This document shows, one piece after another, positions 51,147 to 60,880 of a stretch of DNA of 62,780 bases. Both the position numbers and the translations under genes were made by a program. The notes under the pieces are model-generated. The model did not search any database and was not told the DNA's origin. It saw only the letters and a list, made by a program, of their open reading frames with translations. The stretch comes from Myxococcales bacterium (lineage in GTDB: Bacteria > Myxococcota > UBA727 > GCA-2721815). Every line of letters begins with the position of its first letter. Positions within the stretch are counted from its first letter, which is position 1. The DNA is taken from the NCBI GenBank assembly GCA_002721815.1, contig PBLQ01000051.1:1-62780 (forward strand). The letters run 5' to 3'.

Positions 51147-52067
51147 ATGTCAATTGTAGTTGTAGGCTCAGTCGCTTTTGATTCCATCGAAACCCCAAAA
51201 GGCAAGCGCGATATGGCGTTGGGGGGGTCAGCGAACTTTTTCAGTGTTGCAGCATCTCATTTGAGCAAAGTGCAATTGGTGGCAGTGGTCGGAGACGATT
51301 TCCCCCAAAACCACGTGGATTGGTTGCAAGAAAGGGGAATCGGGACAGAAGGATTGACCCGCGCTGAGGGAAAAACCTTCCATTGGAAAGGTCTTTACGG
51401 TGACGATTTAAACGAGGCACAAACCTTGGCCACAGACCTAAATGTTTTTGCTGATTTTGAGCCTGTTCTCCCCGGTTCCTACAAAGAAGCAAGCACGGTC
51501 TTTTTGGCGAATATTGACCCTGATTTGCAACGTAACGTGCTCGAGCAGGTGGATAATCCCAACCTGGTCGCCTTAGATACCATGAACTTCTGGATCGAAG
51601 GCAAGTTGGATGCACTCAAGAAGACGCTTGCCGGTGTGGATTTGCTTTTCGTTAACGATACCGAAGCTAAAATGTTAGGTGCGGCTGATAATGTGGTCAC
51701 GGCTGCTCATAATATCCAAGAAATGGGTCCCAAAATCGTTGTGATTAAACGTGGTGAATACGGCGCCATGCTCTTTCACCAAAATGACATCGCTTTCTGT
51801 CCGGCGTACCCATTAGACGAGGTATTCGACCCCACGGGTGCGGGTGATACCTTTGCTGGTGGATTTTTAGGGTGGCTCGATAAAGTGGGCGACATTAACA
51901 GTCAGACCTTGCGAGAAGCGTTGGCCGTGGGCACCGTGATGGCCAGCTTTGTGTGCGAAGACTTTTCTTTTGATAAAACCAAGCAAATAGGGCTCACCGA
52001 TTTGCATGAGCGCGTTCGAGCGCTGCAGAAGATCACGGCGATTCCTGAAAATATCAATATTCTATAA
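51147..52067 (+). CDS. PfkB-family carbohydrate/nucleoside kinase
   Basis: This 306-residue ribokinase-fold protein has GGSANFFSVAASHL near the N-terminus (substrate side), NDTEAKMLG in the middle and the ATP/anion-hole motif DPTGAGDTFAGGF with the catalytic Asp near residue 235. The ATG at 51147 follows GGAGG seven bases upstream. It begins 22 bases after mtnP, so it may act on a product of that pathway such as a nucleoside or methylthioribose; that is inference from position. Members of this family include ribokinase, fructokinase and adenosine kinase, and the sequence alone does not separate them. Confidence 0.88.
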   Translation: MSIVVVGSVAFDSIETPKGKRDMALGGSANFFSVAASHLSKVQLVAVVGDDFPQNHVDWLQERGIGTEGLTRAEGKTFHWKGLYGDDLNEAQTLATDLNVFADFEPVLPGSYKEASTVFLANIDPDLQRNVLEQVDNPNLVALDTMNFWIEGKLDALKKTLAGVDLLFVNDTEAKMLGAADNVVTAAHNIQEMGPKIVVIKRGEYGAMLFHQNDIAFCPAYPLDEVFDPTGAGDTFAGGFLGWLDKVGDINSQTLREALAVGTVMASFVCEDFSFDKTKQIGLTDLHERVRALQKITAIPENINIL

Positions 52068-52092
52068 ATGAGAATGCTCTTAAGGCGCGATC

Positions 52093-53628
52093 ATGACTGA
52101 ACCAAACATAAAAGACCTGGAGAACCGACTCGATAATTTGTCGCGAAGGAATCAAAAACTCCAGGCGCTTTTAGAAATCGGTAAAGAACTGGGCGCTGAG
52201 CATAATCTCGATATCTTGCTTGAAGACATTATGTCACAAGCGCGTGAGGTGGTTGAGGCGGAGCGGGTCAGCCTTTTTTTGGTGGATAAAAAAGAAAACT
52301 GCCTCTACACAAAAATCGCCCAGGACTTAGAGGCCTCTGAAATCAGAATTCCAATAGGTAAAGGGATTGCTGGTCAATGCGCCGAAACGCTAGAGCCCAT
52401 TCTGATCAAAGAGGCCTATGACGACGATCGGTTCAACGCGGATATAGATAAAAAGACTGGTTACACCACGCACAGCATCTTGACCGTTCCCATGGTGGAT
52501 GAAGAAGGGGCGTGCAATGGGGTTATTCAGGCGCTCAACAAGCGCACTGGCGGTTCGTTCGACCACGATGACCAAGAACTTTTATTAGCGTTGGGCGGCC
52601 AAGCTGCAGTGGCGGTGGACAATGCAAAACTTCATGGTGACATTGAACAACTCCTCGAAGGATTTATTCGTGCGAGTGTGTATGCCATCGAAGCGCGTGA
52701 CCCAACCACGTCGGGGCACTCCGAACGCGTGGCATTACTGACCACAGGTTTGGCTGAGGCGGTTAACCGGTGTCCGCCGAAATCATTAAAAGCGGTGTCT
52801 TTCTCCAAGGACCAACTCCGCGAATTACGGTATGCCGCCTTACTTCACGATTTTGGTAAGGTAGGGGTTCGAGAGCCGGTCCTCATCAAAGCTAAAAAAC
52901 TGTACCCCGAACAATTTGAAGTGCTCAAATATCGCTTTGCCTACGCCAAAAAAGAAAGAGAAGCGCAGTTCTGGATGCGGCGTTGCCACTTGCTAGAGGA
53001 GAACCTCGCGGTGGAGCAGCTCAAACAGCAATTGATGGCCCTCGAGGCCCAATTTGAACAAGGTCAAAAAGAACTTGATGGGTTTTGGGCGTTCATTGAA
53101 AAATGCAACGAGCCTACCGTGTTGGAAAGCGGTGGTTTTGAGAAACTTCAGGCGATCAGCGAAGTAAAGGTAGATATGCCACACCAGCATTCTTGTGCGC
53201 TTTTGCATAAAGATGAGATGGATTGCCTTTCCATCCCCAGGGGCAGCCTTAACCAAGAAGAGCGGGTGGAAATAGAAAGTCACGTCACGCACACGTTCCA
53301 TTTTTTGCGTCGCATTCCGTGGACCAATTCGCTCAAAGATGTGCCTGAAATCGCATTTACGCATCATGAAAAATTGGATGGTTCGGGTTATCCCAGGGGG
53401 GTACCTGCCGAAGAAATTCCGGTCCAAGCCCGAATGATGACCATTGCGGATATTTACGATGCTTTAACCGCGATGGACCGCCCCTACAAAAAGGCCATGC
53501 CGCATGGCCGTGCATTGGACATTCTGGGGATGGAGGCCAAAGCGGGTAAGATCGACCCCATCCTGCTCGACGTCTTTATTGAAGCCAACATTCACCAACA
53601 TCTGCAAAAAATGGAAGCAAACTCATGA
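52093..53628 (+). CDS. GAF and HD-GYP domain protein, probable cyclic-di-GMP phosphodiesterase
   Basis: This 511-residue cytoplasmic protein has a short coiled coil, a GAF sensor domain (about 35-185) and an HD-GYP domain. The HD half has TSGHSERVALLT and LLHDFGKVG (about 248-256); the GYP half has FTHHEKLDGSGYPRG (about 422-436) and MMTIADIYDALTA. Between them, where most family members have about 50 residues, there are about 165 residues containing a Gln/Glu-rich helical coiled coil and a Cys/His segment (HQHSCALLHKDEMDC). Metal ligands appear intact, so cyclic-di-GMP hydrolysis is likely. It is followed by a lipoprotein gene with an ATGA overlap. Confidence 0.88.
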   Translation: MTEPNIKDLENRLDNLSRRNQKLQALLEIGKELGAEHNLDILLEDIMSQAREVVEAERVSLFLVDKKENCLYTKIAQDLEASEIRIPIGKGIAGQCAETLEPILIKEAYDDDRFNADIDKKTGYTTHSILTVPMVDEEGACNGVIQALNKRTGGSFDHDDQELLLALGGQAAVAVDNAKLHGDIEQLLEGFIRASVYAIEARDPTTSGHSERVALLTTGLAEAVNRCPPKSLKAVSFSKDQLRELRYAALLHDFGKVGVREPVLIKAKKLYPEQFEVLKYRFAYAKKEREAQFWMRRCHLLEENLAVEQLKQQLMALEAQFEQGQKELDGFWAFIEKCNEPTVLESGGFEKLQAISEVKVDMPHQHSCALLHKDEMDCLSIPRGSLNQEERVEIESHVTHTFHFLRRIPWTNSLKDVPEIAFTHHEKLDGSGYPRGVPAEEIPVQARMMTIADIYDALTAMDRPYKKAMPHGRALDILGMEAKAGKIDPILLDVFIEANIHQHLQKMEANS

Positions 53629-54173
53629 AATCAATCACCTTACCGTTCATTGTTCTTGCCGTCTCATTCACCCTCATGGGTTGCGAAGAACGACCCAAAC
53701 AAGAATTTATGCAATGGGTGGTTCGTGATGCCTGGGACCCCGTGTGCTCACCGTCTGCCGCGGTGGAGAAGTTCGTGGTCAAAAATGCCGGGTGGGAAAA
53801 TAGGGACAGCCGTATTTGGCGTATGGATGTAGATGCCACCTTTAAAACCATCAAAGATTGCTTTGAACCCAAACCGCAACTCGCAGGATTGGAAGGGGCC
53901 GCGGCAGAAAAGTTGAAAGAATTGCCGCCGACCGTGCGCAAGGCCGCCTTTAAATCCTTCCCTTTTAGCAAAAAGGGTTTTGCGATTGTTAAATGTAAAG
54001 ACAGCGCTCAAAAAGAGGGTTGGGCCAACCCAAAAACACCCGAAAGGTGTTGGACTGGTCCCAAACTTTTCGATGAAACGGTGGGGGTAAAGCTCGCACC
54101 CAAACACAAAACTGTGGTGGTGAAACCCCAGGGTAGTGGGGCTACTCCTCCTCGTCCCGAAGGTTCGCAATAA
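53625..54173 (+). CDS. Small hypothetical lipoprotein
   Basis: This 182-residue exported protein has lipobox LMGC followed by Glu-Glu (Cys 20). The mature part is basic, with Cys residues near 44, 81, 126 and 144 and no family I recognise; the tail is Pro/Gly-rich. Its ATG overlaps the HD-GYP stop, so the two are translationally coupled and may work together. Its 3' end overlaps the convergent acs gene by 32 bases. Confidence 0.78.
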   Translation: MKSITLPFIVLAVSFTLMGCEERPKQEFMQWVVRDAWDPVCSPSAAVEKFVVKNAGWENRDSRIWRMDVDATFKTIKDCFEPKPQLAGLEGAAAEKLKELPPTVRKAAFKSFPFSKKGFAIVKCKDSAQKEGWANPKTPERCWTGPKLFDETVGVKLAPKHKTVVVKPQGSGATPPRPEGSQ

Positions 54174-56100
54174 CTGAGAAATCTTCGAGGGTCGTGGTGT
54201 CTCCGGTGACGGTGCCAGACGAAGCCAGCTCTCGAAGCAAACGCCTCATGATCTTTCCAGAGCGGGTTTTGGGTACCGCATTGGCAAACCGAATCTGAGC
54301 CGGCCGCGCAAAAGCCCCGATCTCTTTCGCCACCATGGCCATGAGGTCATTTTTTAACGCTTCCCCTGCTTCTTTGCCTTGGATAGGGGTCACAAAGGCC
54401 ACAATGGCTTCTCCTGTAATCTCATCGGGACGACTGACCACGGCGGCCTCGGCGATTGAGGGGTGTTTTACCAGGGCGCTCTCCACTTCCATGGTCCCCA
54501 GTCTGTGCCCAGACACGTTCACCACGTCATCAACACGTCCCATGATCCAAAAATAACCATCTTTGTCTTTGCGGGCCCCGTCGCCTGCGAAGTAGTAGTT
54601 GCCATCAAATTTATTCCAATAGGTGTCGACGAAACGTTGTTCATCCCCCCAAACACCGCGAATCATGGAGGGCCAGGGCTCTTTCACCACAAGGTAGCCG
54701 CCTTCATCCACGTCGCAAGATGTGCCGTCTTCCCGAACCACGTCGGCGGCGATGCCGGGGAGTGGGCGCGTTGCAGTGCCGGGTTTGGTAGCGGTCACAC
54801 CAGGAAGAGGGGTGATCATGATGCCACCGGTTTCCGTTTGCCACCAAGTATCCACGATCGGGCAACGTTCCCCTCCAATCACTTTGTGGTACCACGTCCG
54901 TGCCTCCGGATTGTTGGGCTCACCAACCGTACCGAGCAACCTCAAGGAATCCATGTCGTGGGCTTGGGGGTGTTGGTCGCCCAGCCTCATAAAAGTGCGA
55001 ATGGCAGTGGGCGCCGTATAGAAAATACTCACGTCGTGTTTGGCAATCATGGACCAAAAACGATCTGGCGTGGGGTACGTTGGTGCTCCCTCATACATAA
55101 AATTGGTGGCGCCGGCAGCCAACGGACCATAGGTGACGTAAGTGTGCCCGGTGATCCAACCTGCATCTGCAGTGCACCAGTAGACATCCTCGTCTTTCAG
55201 GTCGAAGACCCAGTTACAAGTTCGCAAAGCGTGGGTCATGTACCCGCCGGTGCTGTGCACGACGCCTTTAGGTTTGCCAGTTGTGCCGGAGGTATAGAGG
55301 ATAAATAAGGGATGTTCCGAATCCACGTATTCTGGGTGACAACTCATTTCTTGTTGGGGGACAGTGTCATGCCACCAAACATCTCTCCCTTCGACCATGG
55401 GAATCTCTTGGGCAGTACGTTGATAGACCAGGACTGAGGTCACTGTCGGGCATGCATTATCGGCCAATGCATCGTCAACGGCTTTTTTGAGTTCGACAAT
55501 CTTGCCTTTTCGGTAACCACCGTCGGCAGTGATGACCATTTTGCATCCCGCGTCTTGAATTCGGTCGCGAAGGGATTCTGCAGAGAACCCACCAAAGACC
55601 ACTGAGTGGGTGGCACCGATGCGAGCACAAGCCAACATGGCCACCACGATCTCTGGCACCATAGGCATGTAAATGGCAACACGATCGCCTTTGGCAATGC
55701 CTTGGCTTTTGAGCGCATTTGCCGCCTGACATACTTCTTGCAACAATTGGGCATAGGAATATTCACGAACATCACCGCCTTCACCTTCCCAGAGGATGGC
55801 GGTTTTGTTCTCTCGAGCGGTACCCATATGACGGTCCAAGCAGCTTTCGGTGGCGTTCAATTCACCCCCTACGAACCATTTGGCGTATGGCTTTCGGGAC
55901 CAGTCTAAGGTTTGGGTCCATTCGCGATGCCACACCAGATCACGGGCGGCTTCGGCCCAGTACTTTTGGGAATCACTGTCTGCCGATTGATGGGCCTGCT
56001 GCAGACGGTCAGCATTGATGTTTGCTGCGGAACCGAATTGCTTGGGAGGGTCAAATGATCGGTTTTCGCCTAAATGGGACTGAATTAGGGTGTCACTCAT
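54142..56100 (-). CDS. acs: Acetyl-CoA synthetase
   Basis: Acs makes acetyl-CoA from acetate, ATP and CoA. The 652-residue enzyme has the N-terminal ACS part ([20 protein letters not shown]), the P-loop [26 protein letters not shown], and [21 protein letters not shown], with the C-terminal catalytic lysine in [14 protein letters not shown] (a known acetylation site in this family). Length matches the family (about 650). The ATG has GGAG upstream. Its 3' end overlaps the small lipoprotein gene on the other strand. Confidence 0.97.
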   Translation of the reverse strand: MSDTLIQSHLGENRSFDPPKQFGSAANINADRLQQAHQSADSDSQKYWAEAARDLVWHREWTQTLDWSRKPYAKWFVGGELNATESCLDRHMGTARENKTAILWEGEGGDVREYSYAQLLQEVCQAANALKSQGIAKGDRVAIYMPMVPEIVVAMLACARIGATHSVVFGGFSAESLRDRIQDAGCKMVITADGGYRKGKIVELKKAVDDALADNACPTVTSVLVYQRTAQEIPMVEGRDVWWHDTVPQQEMSCHPEYVDSEHPLFILYTSGTTGKPKGVVHSTGGYMTHALRTCNWVFDLKDEDVYWCTADAGWITGHTYVTYGPLAAGATNFMYEGAPTYPTPDRFWSMIAKHDVSIFYTAPTAIRTFMRLGDQHPQAHDMDSLRLLGTVGEPNNPEARTWYHKVIGGERCPIVDTWWQTETGGIMITPLPGVTATKPGTATRPLPGIAADVVREDGTSCDVDEGGYLVVKEPWPSMIRGVWGDEQRFVDTYWNKFDGNYYFAGDGARKDKDGYFWIMGRVDDVVNVSGHRLGTMEVESALVKHPSIAEAAVVSRPDEITGEAIVAFVTPIQGKEAGEALKNDLMAMVAKEIGAFARPAQIRFANAVPKTRSGKIMRRLLRELASSGTVTGDTTTLEDFSVIANLRDEEE

Positions 56101-56281
56101 AGAAGAATCTCCTCTTGGCCTTTAAAGAAAAATGCTTTTTAAACCGAAATTGAGGGCGATCCCAAGCCATAACCCTAAAAATCGACAGGTTGTGCCCCCG
56201 AAAACTTTGGTGGGGTATGGGGGCTGAGACTTGAAGATTTATCCATCTGGTTTTATTGAAGAATCAAGGAATGGGGTTCTC

Positions 56282-57469
56282 ATGATGACGGTTTTTCGAT
56301 TCGTTTGTTTTTCAACAGTGTTGGCCTTCGCGGGGTGCCACACCACGCAATCCAAGCCACCAGCCGACCTCAAAGCAGCCACGCCAGTGGCAGTGCCGCC
56401 CAAACCCAATGACCCGTTGATGTACAAGGCCGTCCTTGAGGCTTCAGGATCTTTCCAATGTTTTCCCGAAGGTACTTTGAAAGAAGAGGGCAAACCGCTT
56501 ACCTGTGAGCCATCCGGTGCACTCCTGATGGGAGACAGTGTTATGGTCGCTTCTGACAAAAGCACCGTTGGCGAAGATATATCTCCAGTTTTCCGCCTGT
56601 CCTTAAACGAAACGCACCCCCAGCCTGTTCCGGAGGCCTATGCCTTGGAACCGATATTCAAAACCACTAGAAAGATTGAGGACCTCACCAACTCTGTAGA
56701 CGGCCATTGGTCATTTGCCACCACGGGGTTCGATCGGTACCGAGAGGACAAGGTTTCCTGGGATGCCTTCAACACATTGCTGTACTGGCCCAGTAACCAG
56801 CCCGGGGCAGCCTCAATCGCCAATCCATCCGAACGAGACGGTACCATTTCTTCTGTGTCGCTCCGCGCTTCCATTCAAAAGGCAATGTCCGGTGAAGGCG
56901 CGGCCGGTCCCGCTTACTTTAAAGTAGAGGGATTGGTCGCTCTGCCCAATAACACCTTGCTGTTTGGGGTGAGGGAGCGGGGCGCATCCTTTAAGGATTT
57001 TAGGTACACCCTCACTTTATTAAAGACCACCTACATGGTGGAGGATGGCTTGGTGAAACTAAACGAAGATTTTGCTGAAGCCTATCGCTTTCAGCCTGAT
57101 GAAATCGAGGGTCTTCCCAAAGCCACGGGGCTCTCCAGCATCACCTACGACCCGAACTTAGACCGATTGGTCCTTTTGACCAGTTACGAAACCGCTGCCA
57201 ATCATCTGGATATCGGATGTTTCCTATGGAGCTTGCCCATCAAAGATTTGGCCGCAGGTACCCCTCCTCAGATCATCAAGGATGACAAAGGACAGCCGTT
57301 CACAATCCCTCACAAGGGAGAGGCCGTCATCATGATAGACGCTAACCACCTGCTTATCTTTCACGACGATGATCGAGTCACCCGGACCCTTGAAGACAGC
57401 GCCCTTCGGCCGGGTGCCCACGCACGAGCCATCCATGAAGGCGTATGGTCATTGGTTGGGCTGCGTTAG
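56282..57469 (+). CDS. Hypothetical lipoprotein, possible beta-propeller (DUF3616-like)
   Basis: This 395-residue protein has a signal peptide and lipobox FAGC (Cys about 18). The mature region has strands such as FKVEGLVALPNNTLLFGVRE, GLSSITYDPNLDRLVLLTSYE and GEAVIMIDANHLLIFHDDD, which resemble the propeller blades of DUF3616/phytase-esterase-like proteins. The likeness is moderate and no active site can be named. Start choice is uncertain: ATG 56282 or 56285 places the signal peptide correctly, while an upstream in-frame TTG at 56231 would lengthen it. It is followed nine bases later by another exported protein gene. Confidence 0.75.
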   Translation: MMTVFRFVCFSTVLAFAGCHTTQSKPPADLKAATPVAVPPKPNDPLMYKAVLEASGSFQCFPEGTLKEEGKPLTCEPSGALLMGDSVMVASDKSTVGEDISPVFRLSLNETHPQPVPEAYALEPIFKTTRKIEDLTNSVDGHWSFATTGFDRYREDKVSWDAFNTLLYWPSNQPGAASIANPSERDGTISSVSLRASIQKAMSGEGAAGPAYFKVEGLVALPNNTLLFGVRERGASFKDFRYTLTLLKTTYMVEDGLVKLNEDFAEAYRFQPDEIEGLPKATGLSSITYDPNLDRLVLLTSYETAANHLDIGCFLWSLPIKDLAAGTPPQIIKDDKGQPFTIPHKGEAVIMIDANHLLIFHDDDRVTRTLEDSALRPGAHARAIHEGVWSLVGLR

Positions 57470-57477
57470 GTGGAGCC

Positions 57478-58158
57478 ATGAAACGCCTTTTACAAGTCTT
57501 GTTTGTGCTGTTGCTTATTGGGTTTGGCGGCCTCTGGGGGCAAAAAATGCATCATCAAGAAGCCATTGATGCTTGTTCGCCCTGTTACAATGAATGCAAA
57601 CGAACTTTCGCTGAAATCGGCGCGGAGGTGACCGGCGGCTTTCATTGGGCGTCATGCCGAGATTTCTGTCATGGCCGGGATTTGTGTAAAGATAAGTTTG
57701 TTTTTCAGTATGTGGGCGCAGTGAATTCCATGATCGAGCTGTTTGATTCAGAGGATGTCCTCACACAGCCAAAGCCTCCCCCAAAAAACCAAGTAAAGAC
57801 AGGCGACGCGTTTGACGCTGGAAACAAAGCTGTTTTGCCGTCATCACCGGCCAAATCCTCCCAGCAAACGACACCAAGTCCACCGCCTCAAAGAAAGGGT
57901 AAGGCGGAGGTGAAGAAAAACTGGGAAGACGCCAAATCCCACTGTGCGTCACAAGGCATGAGATTGCCGGACAAAAACGAAATGTCTCAGCATTTACTTT
58001 CGTTGCCTCGTGAATCGAGAACCGGGCAGAAGTTTTGGGCCAGTGGCCCCCTTTATCCGGACGGGTTTCCACCCTTGGTGTCAATGTCGGTGGCCTCTTT
58101 TTCTGTTACGCCAGGCGACCCGAGTAACGCCCACGGTGTCTTTTGTTTTCCCAAATAG
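57478..58158 (+). CDS. Membrane-anchored Cys-rich protein with C-terminal Lcl/DUF1566-like motif
   Basis: This 226-residue protein has an N-terminal membrane anchor (about 4-20), then a Cys-rich segment (CSPCYNEC, CRDFCHGRDLC; about 38-80), a Pro/Lys-rich linker (about 95-150) and a C-terminal region beginning WEDAKSHCASQGMRLPDKNEM. The last resembles the 'W.DA...C...G.RLP...E' start of Lcl/DUF1566 or formylglycine-enzyme-like domains. The ATG at 57478 follows GGTGGAG. It is probably co-transcribed with the lipoprotein gene ahead of it. Function unknown. It converges on the OmpA/FecR-like gene two bases away. Confidence 0.75.
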   Translation: MKRLLQVLFVLLLIGFGGLWGQKMHHQEAIDACSPCYNECKRTFAEIGAEVTGGFHWASCRDFCHGRDLCKDKFVFQYVGAVNSMIELFDSEDVLTQPKPPPKNQVKTGDAFDAGNKAVLPSSPAKSSQQTTPSPPPQRKGKAEVKKNWEDAKSHCASQGMRLPDKNEMSQHLLSLPRESRTGQKFWASGPLYPDGFPPLVSMSVASFSVTPGDPSNAHGVFCFPK

Positions 58159-58160
58159 CG

Positions 58161-60497
58161 CTACTCTGAATCTTTAGGGGGCAGGGAGAAAGGCCAATAT
58201 TCTGTGAGGGCATAGAGCGCCCCGCTGGCGAGTAAAAACAGGCCACCCGTGACCTGTAAGGCCGCGCCATAAGTTTCGTATTGTGAAACCGCTTTTTGCC
58301 CTTCTTGGTAGGCGATATTACGCTCTTCAATGGGGCGAGAAGCGTCAGATGTTTGCGACGCTGCGTAAAGGTATTGCACATAAGAGACGCTTCCGGCCGA
58401 GAAGGCCAAGACGCCCAAACCAGCGCCCACCATGCTGGTGGTTCGAAGTGGCCCCGGTAAGGTAGCGCGCCAGCTTTTGTAGGGGTCTTCCAGCTCTTTA
58501 ACCTCCAAAACATCGTCGAGCATGGGGGCTACTTTTTGTAGAACTTTGTTCACGGGTCTAAAGCGGGCATGCTCTTTCCCGGCAATCATCATGTTACTCT
58601 CAAATAAGCGGAGTTCGAAGTCAGTTTCCAAGGGGGTGTTCAAGTTTTGAACCAGGTCGCCATCTAAAATATGATCCACGCCATAAGCACCCGCAAGTTC
58701 TTCCAGGCAACGGTCTGTTCTATCGCACCCAGTTTGTTCATCCAAAAGGGTTTTAAGCAGTCTGCCATTTACACCAATGGTGTTCGGGTTGTCTTGGAGA
58801 ACTGAAAGCGCCATTTTATGACCGGTCCAGGTGACCGCTTCGTAGCGAGGGGGATCGTAGTTCCATGAAAGCACCAAAATGCTTTTTTTGTCCTGATCGG
58901 GGCCCAGCTGCGGTCGGAGAAAACGCCCTCGTGGCCCAATCTCTTTTTGACTCTCCCCAATCACACTGTTCGCCGTATGCGGGGCCTGCTTGATTGGGGC
59001 TTGGTGTCTGTTCGCAGCATATTTATGAAATGAGCGTTGCAACAGATTTCGTTTTTTTAGGGAGAGGAGTGAAAATGTAGTGCGGTAGTGTTTAGGGGTT
59101 TTGGATACGTGTATATCGAGTACAAACTGGTCTTTTTTCTTGGGGTAGTTTTCAAGGATGCACTTCCAGTCCGTCGCATCGCAAATCTGCTTGTGCCCGT
59201 CTGGGACCACGAAGTCCACAAAGTTTAAGGCAGGATTTGCCAAGAATTGCTTCACCTTGTGATATTCGGCCAAAATGACAGTGTCCGGCGCACCTTTGCC
59301 GCTTTTTGTGTAGTGAAGATGGACCTTTTTCTTTTTGCCGGAGGGCAGCGGCAGTAAAAAGCCGATTTTGTTGTTCACTGAAGTGGCGAAGGTTACATCG
59401 GGTCGCAAGCGGGTGGGGTGCTCATCTTGGTAAACCTCCAAATCGCCATTTTTCGAGGCATTCTTTACCAAAAGGAGACTTCCGGTTCGGGTGACAGATG
59501 CGTCACCCTCACGTTGTAACACCACCCCCCCAGGGTAAATGATTAAAATATCGTGGTTTTTCTTCGCGCGCACTTTGATGGTGCCCTTGAGCACGGAGAT
59601 GCCCATCACGCCCGCCTTGAGAACTCGAGTGACCAGGGTTTTGCGTTGTGGTCCTTTTGGTTTGTCGTCTTCAGGCCTCAGGGGTTGGTCGAGGGCTTGA
59701 ACCCAGGGAGAACCGCTGCGGGGCTTGTCCTCTTTGGGCTTGATGACGACGGTTTTTCTCCTCACATTATAGTCATGGCTGCTTCGCACAAAGAGCACTT
59801 CTGATCGAGGCATGAGGGTAAACTTTGAAGGCCCGTTTTTGATGACCACGGGTGCATTTCCTGCGATCACCACCTGACCGGGCTTGATTTTTGCGATTTT
59901 AGGATTGAGGACATAGCCCGTGGATAGAGTTTTTACTTTGAAAAATGCTTTGCTGGTGGCGCTTGGCGACGTGGTTTTGATGTGCTCTAGGTCCGGAGCG
60001 AGGGTGGCGATTTCAAGTTCGATGCGCCGGTTGTGAACCCGGTCTTCGACCATTTTTTCTTCCACCAAAGGTTTTTGTTCCCCAAACCCCAAAGCGTCTA
60101 AACGGTCGCCCTCAACCCCTTGAGAACGCAAATAGCGACGCACGGTACGAGCTCTTTGCCTCGACAGCGTGAGGTTGTAGGCAGAGCTCCCGAGTTGATT
60201 GGTGTGTCCAAGGATATTGACTTTTACAATTTCGGGATTGGCTTTTAGCCAAAGTGCCAAGTTGTCTAGGGTAGACAGACTTTCCGGGCGCAGGACTGAC
60301 GCATTAAAATAGAAACCAATGTTCTTATCGAAAGTTAAGATTTGCCCTTGGCGAAGGTCTTTCACTTCAAGGAGCGGGTTGAAGGGCGAGCGCATTGGAT
60401 TATTGGCAGTGTGCGCAGTCCCAGTCATCAGCATCAAAGCCATGAGTAAACCGAAGCAAAGTCCGTGGATGGAAGGGGGGCGCTTGGGGTGGGGCAA
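58161..60497 (-). CDS. OmpA-family protein with FecR-like domain and C-terminal membrane segments
   Basis: This is a protein of about 778 residues. The best start is a TTG at 60497, which has AAAGG upstream and gives a clean signal peptide (LCFGLLMALMLMTGTAHTA). A TTG at 60530 would add 11 residues but lacks a ribosome site. An OmpA peptidoglycan-binding domain follows (about 50-165; VNILGHTNQLGSSAYNLTLSRQRA, LGFGEQKPL), then two FecR-like stretches (about 190-400; GISVLKGTIKVRAKKNHD), a FlgO/TolB-like part (about 560-680; CLEELAGAYGVDHILDGDL) and two hydrophobic segments (about 695-715 and 745-770). OmpA domains usually sit at the C-terminus; here it comes first. It probably tethers an envelope complex to peptidoglycan. 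Confidence 0.82.
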   Translation of the reverse strand: MPHPKRPPSIHGLCFGLLMALMLMTGTAHTANNPMRSPFNPLLEVKDLRQGQILTFDKNIGFYFNASVLRPESLSTLDNLALWLKANPEIVKVNILGHTNQLGSSAYNLTLSRQRARTVRRYLRSQGVEGDRLDALGFGEQKPLVEEKMVEDRVHNRRIELEIATLAPDLEHIKTTSPSATSKAFFKVKTLSTGYVLNPKIAKIKPGQVVIAGNAPVVIKNGPSKFTLMPRSEVLFVRSSHDYNVRRKTVVIKPKEDKPRSGSPWVQALDQPLRPEDDKPKGPQRKTLVTRVLKAGVMGISVLKGTIKVRAKKNHDILIIYPGGVVLQREGDASVTRTGSLLLVKNASKNGDLEVYQDEHPTRLRPDVTFATSVNNKIGFLLPLPSGKKKKVHLHYTKSGKGAPDTVILAEYHKVKQFLANPALNFVDFVVPDGHKQICDATDWKCILENYPKKKDQFVLDIHVSKTPKHYRTTFSLLSLKKRNLLQRSFHKYAANRHQAPIKQAPHTANSVIGESQKEIGPRGRFLRPQLGPDQDKKSILVLSWNYDPPRYEAVTWTGHKMALSVLQDNPNTIGVNGRLLKTLLDEQTGCDRTDRCLEELAGAYGVDHILDGDLVQNLNTPLETDFELRLFESNMMIAGKEHARFRPVNKVLQKVAPMLDDVLEVKELEDPYKSWRATLPGPLRTTSMVGAGLGVLAFSAGSVSYVQYLYAASQTSDASRPIEERNIAYQEGQKAVSQYETYGAALQVTGGLFLLASGALYALTEYWPFSLPPKDSE

Positions 60498-60880
60498 AGC
60501 AAAAACCTTTGAAAACAAATAAATATCCAATCAGAACATCGGCACTTTTGAGTTTGCGCATGAATGCCGCCACTGTAACCAGATGTGGCACTGAATGCTA
60601 CCAATGGCGACCAGCGGTCTTTCGGTACGGCTCAAAATAAGCGAGAGGGTCCAAGAGGTGAACAAAAGCCACTTTAAATCAGGACCTTGGGATCAATGAT
60701 GTATTGAACGGTTCTCAATTAAGGCTTGACGGCCTCCAGTGCGTCCTTTTGGAAGCTCCATGAAAGGCTGCTGCCTAAGGCGCTGTTTTACAAGGGATAT
60801 TTAGGTGCCCCGATGCAAAGATCCTCCTTTCCACATTCATTTGAGTGCGCTATGACCAAAATCCCTTTTCGAGGACTGAA
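60498..60880. other. Intergenic region, 383 bases, no recognised feature
   Basis: This lies between the divergent OmpA/FecR-like and M50 peptidase genes. I see no tRNA, long repeat, strong hairpin with a T-run, or well-spaced sigma-70 or sigma-54 promoter. Promoters for both genes must lie here but are not obvious. Confidence 0.5.

Noticed and set aside
60721-60760. Sigma-70 promoter with TTGACG near 60726
   Set aside because: No acceptable -10 box occurs 16-18 bases downstream (TTGGAA only).
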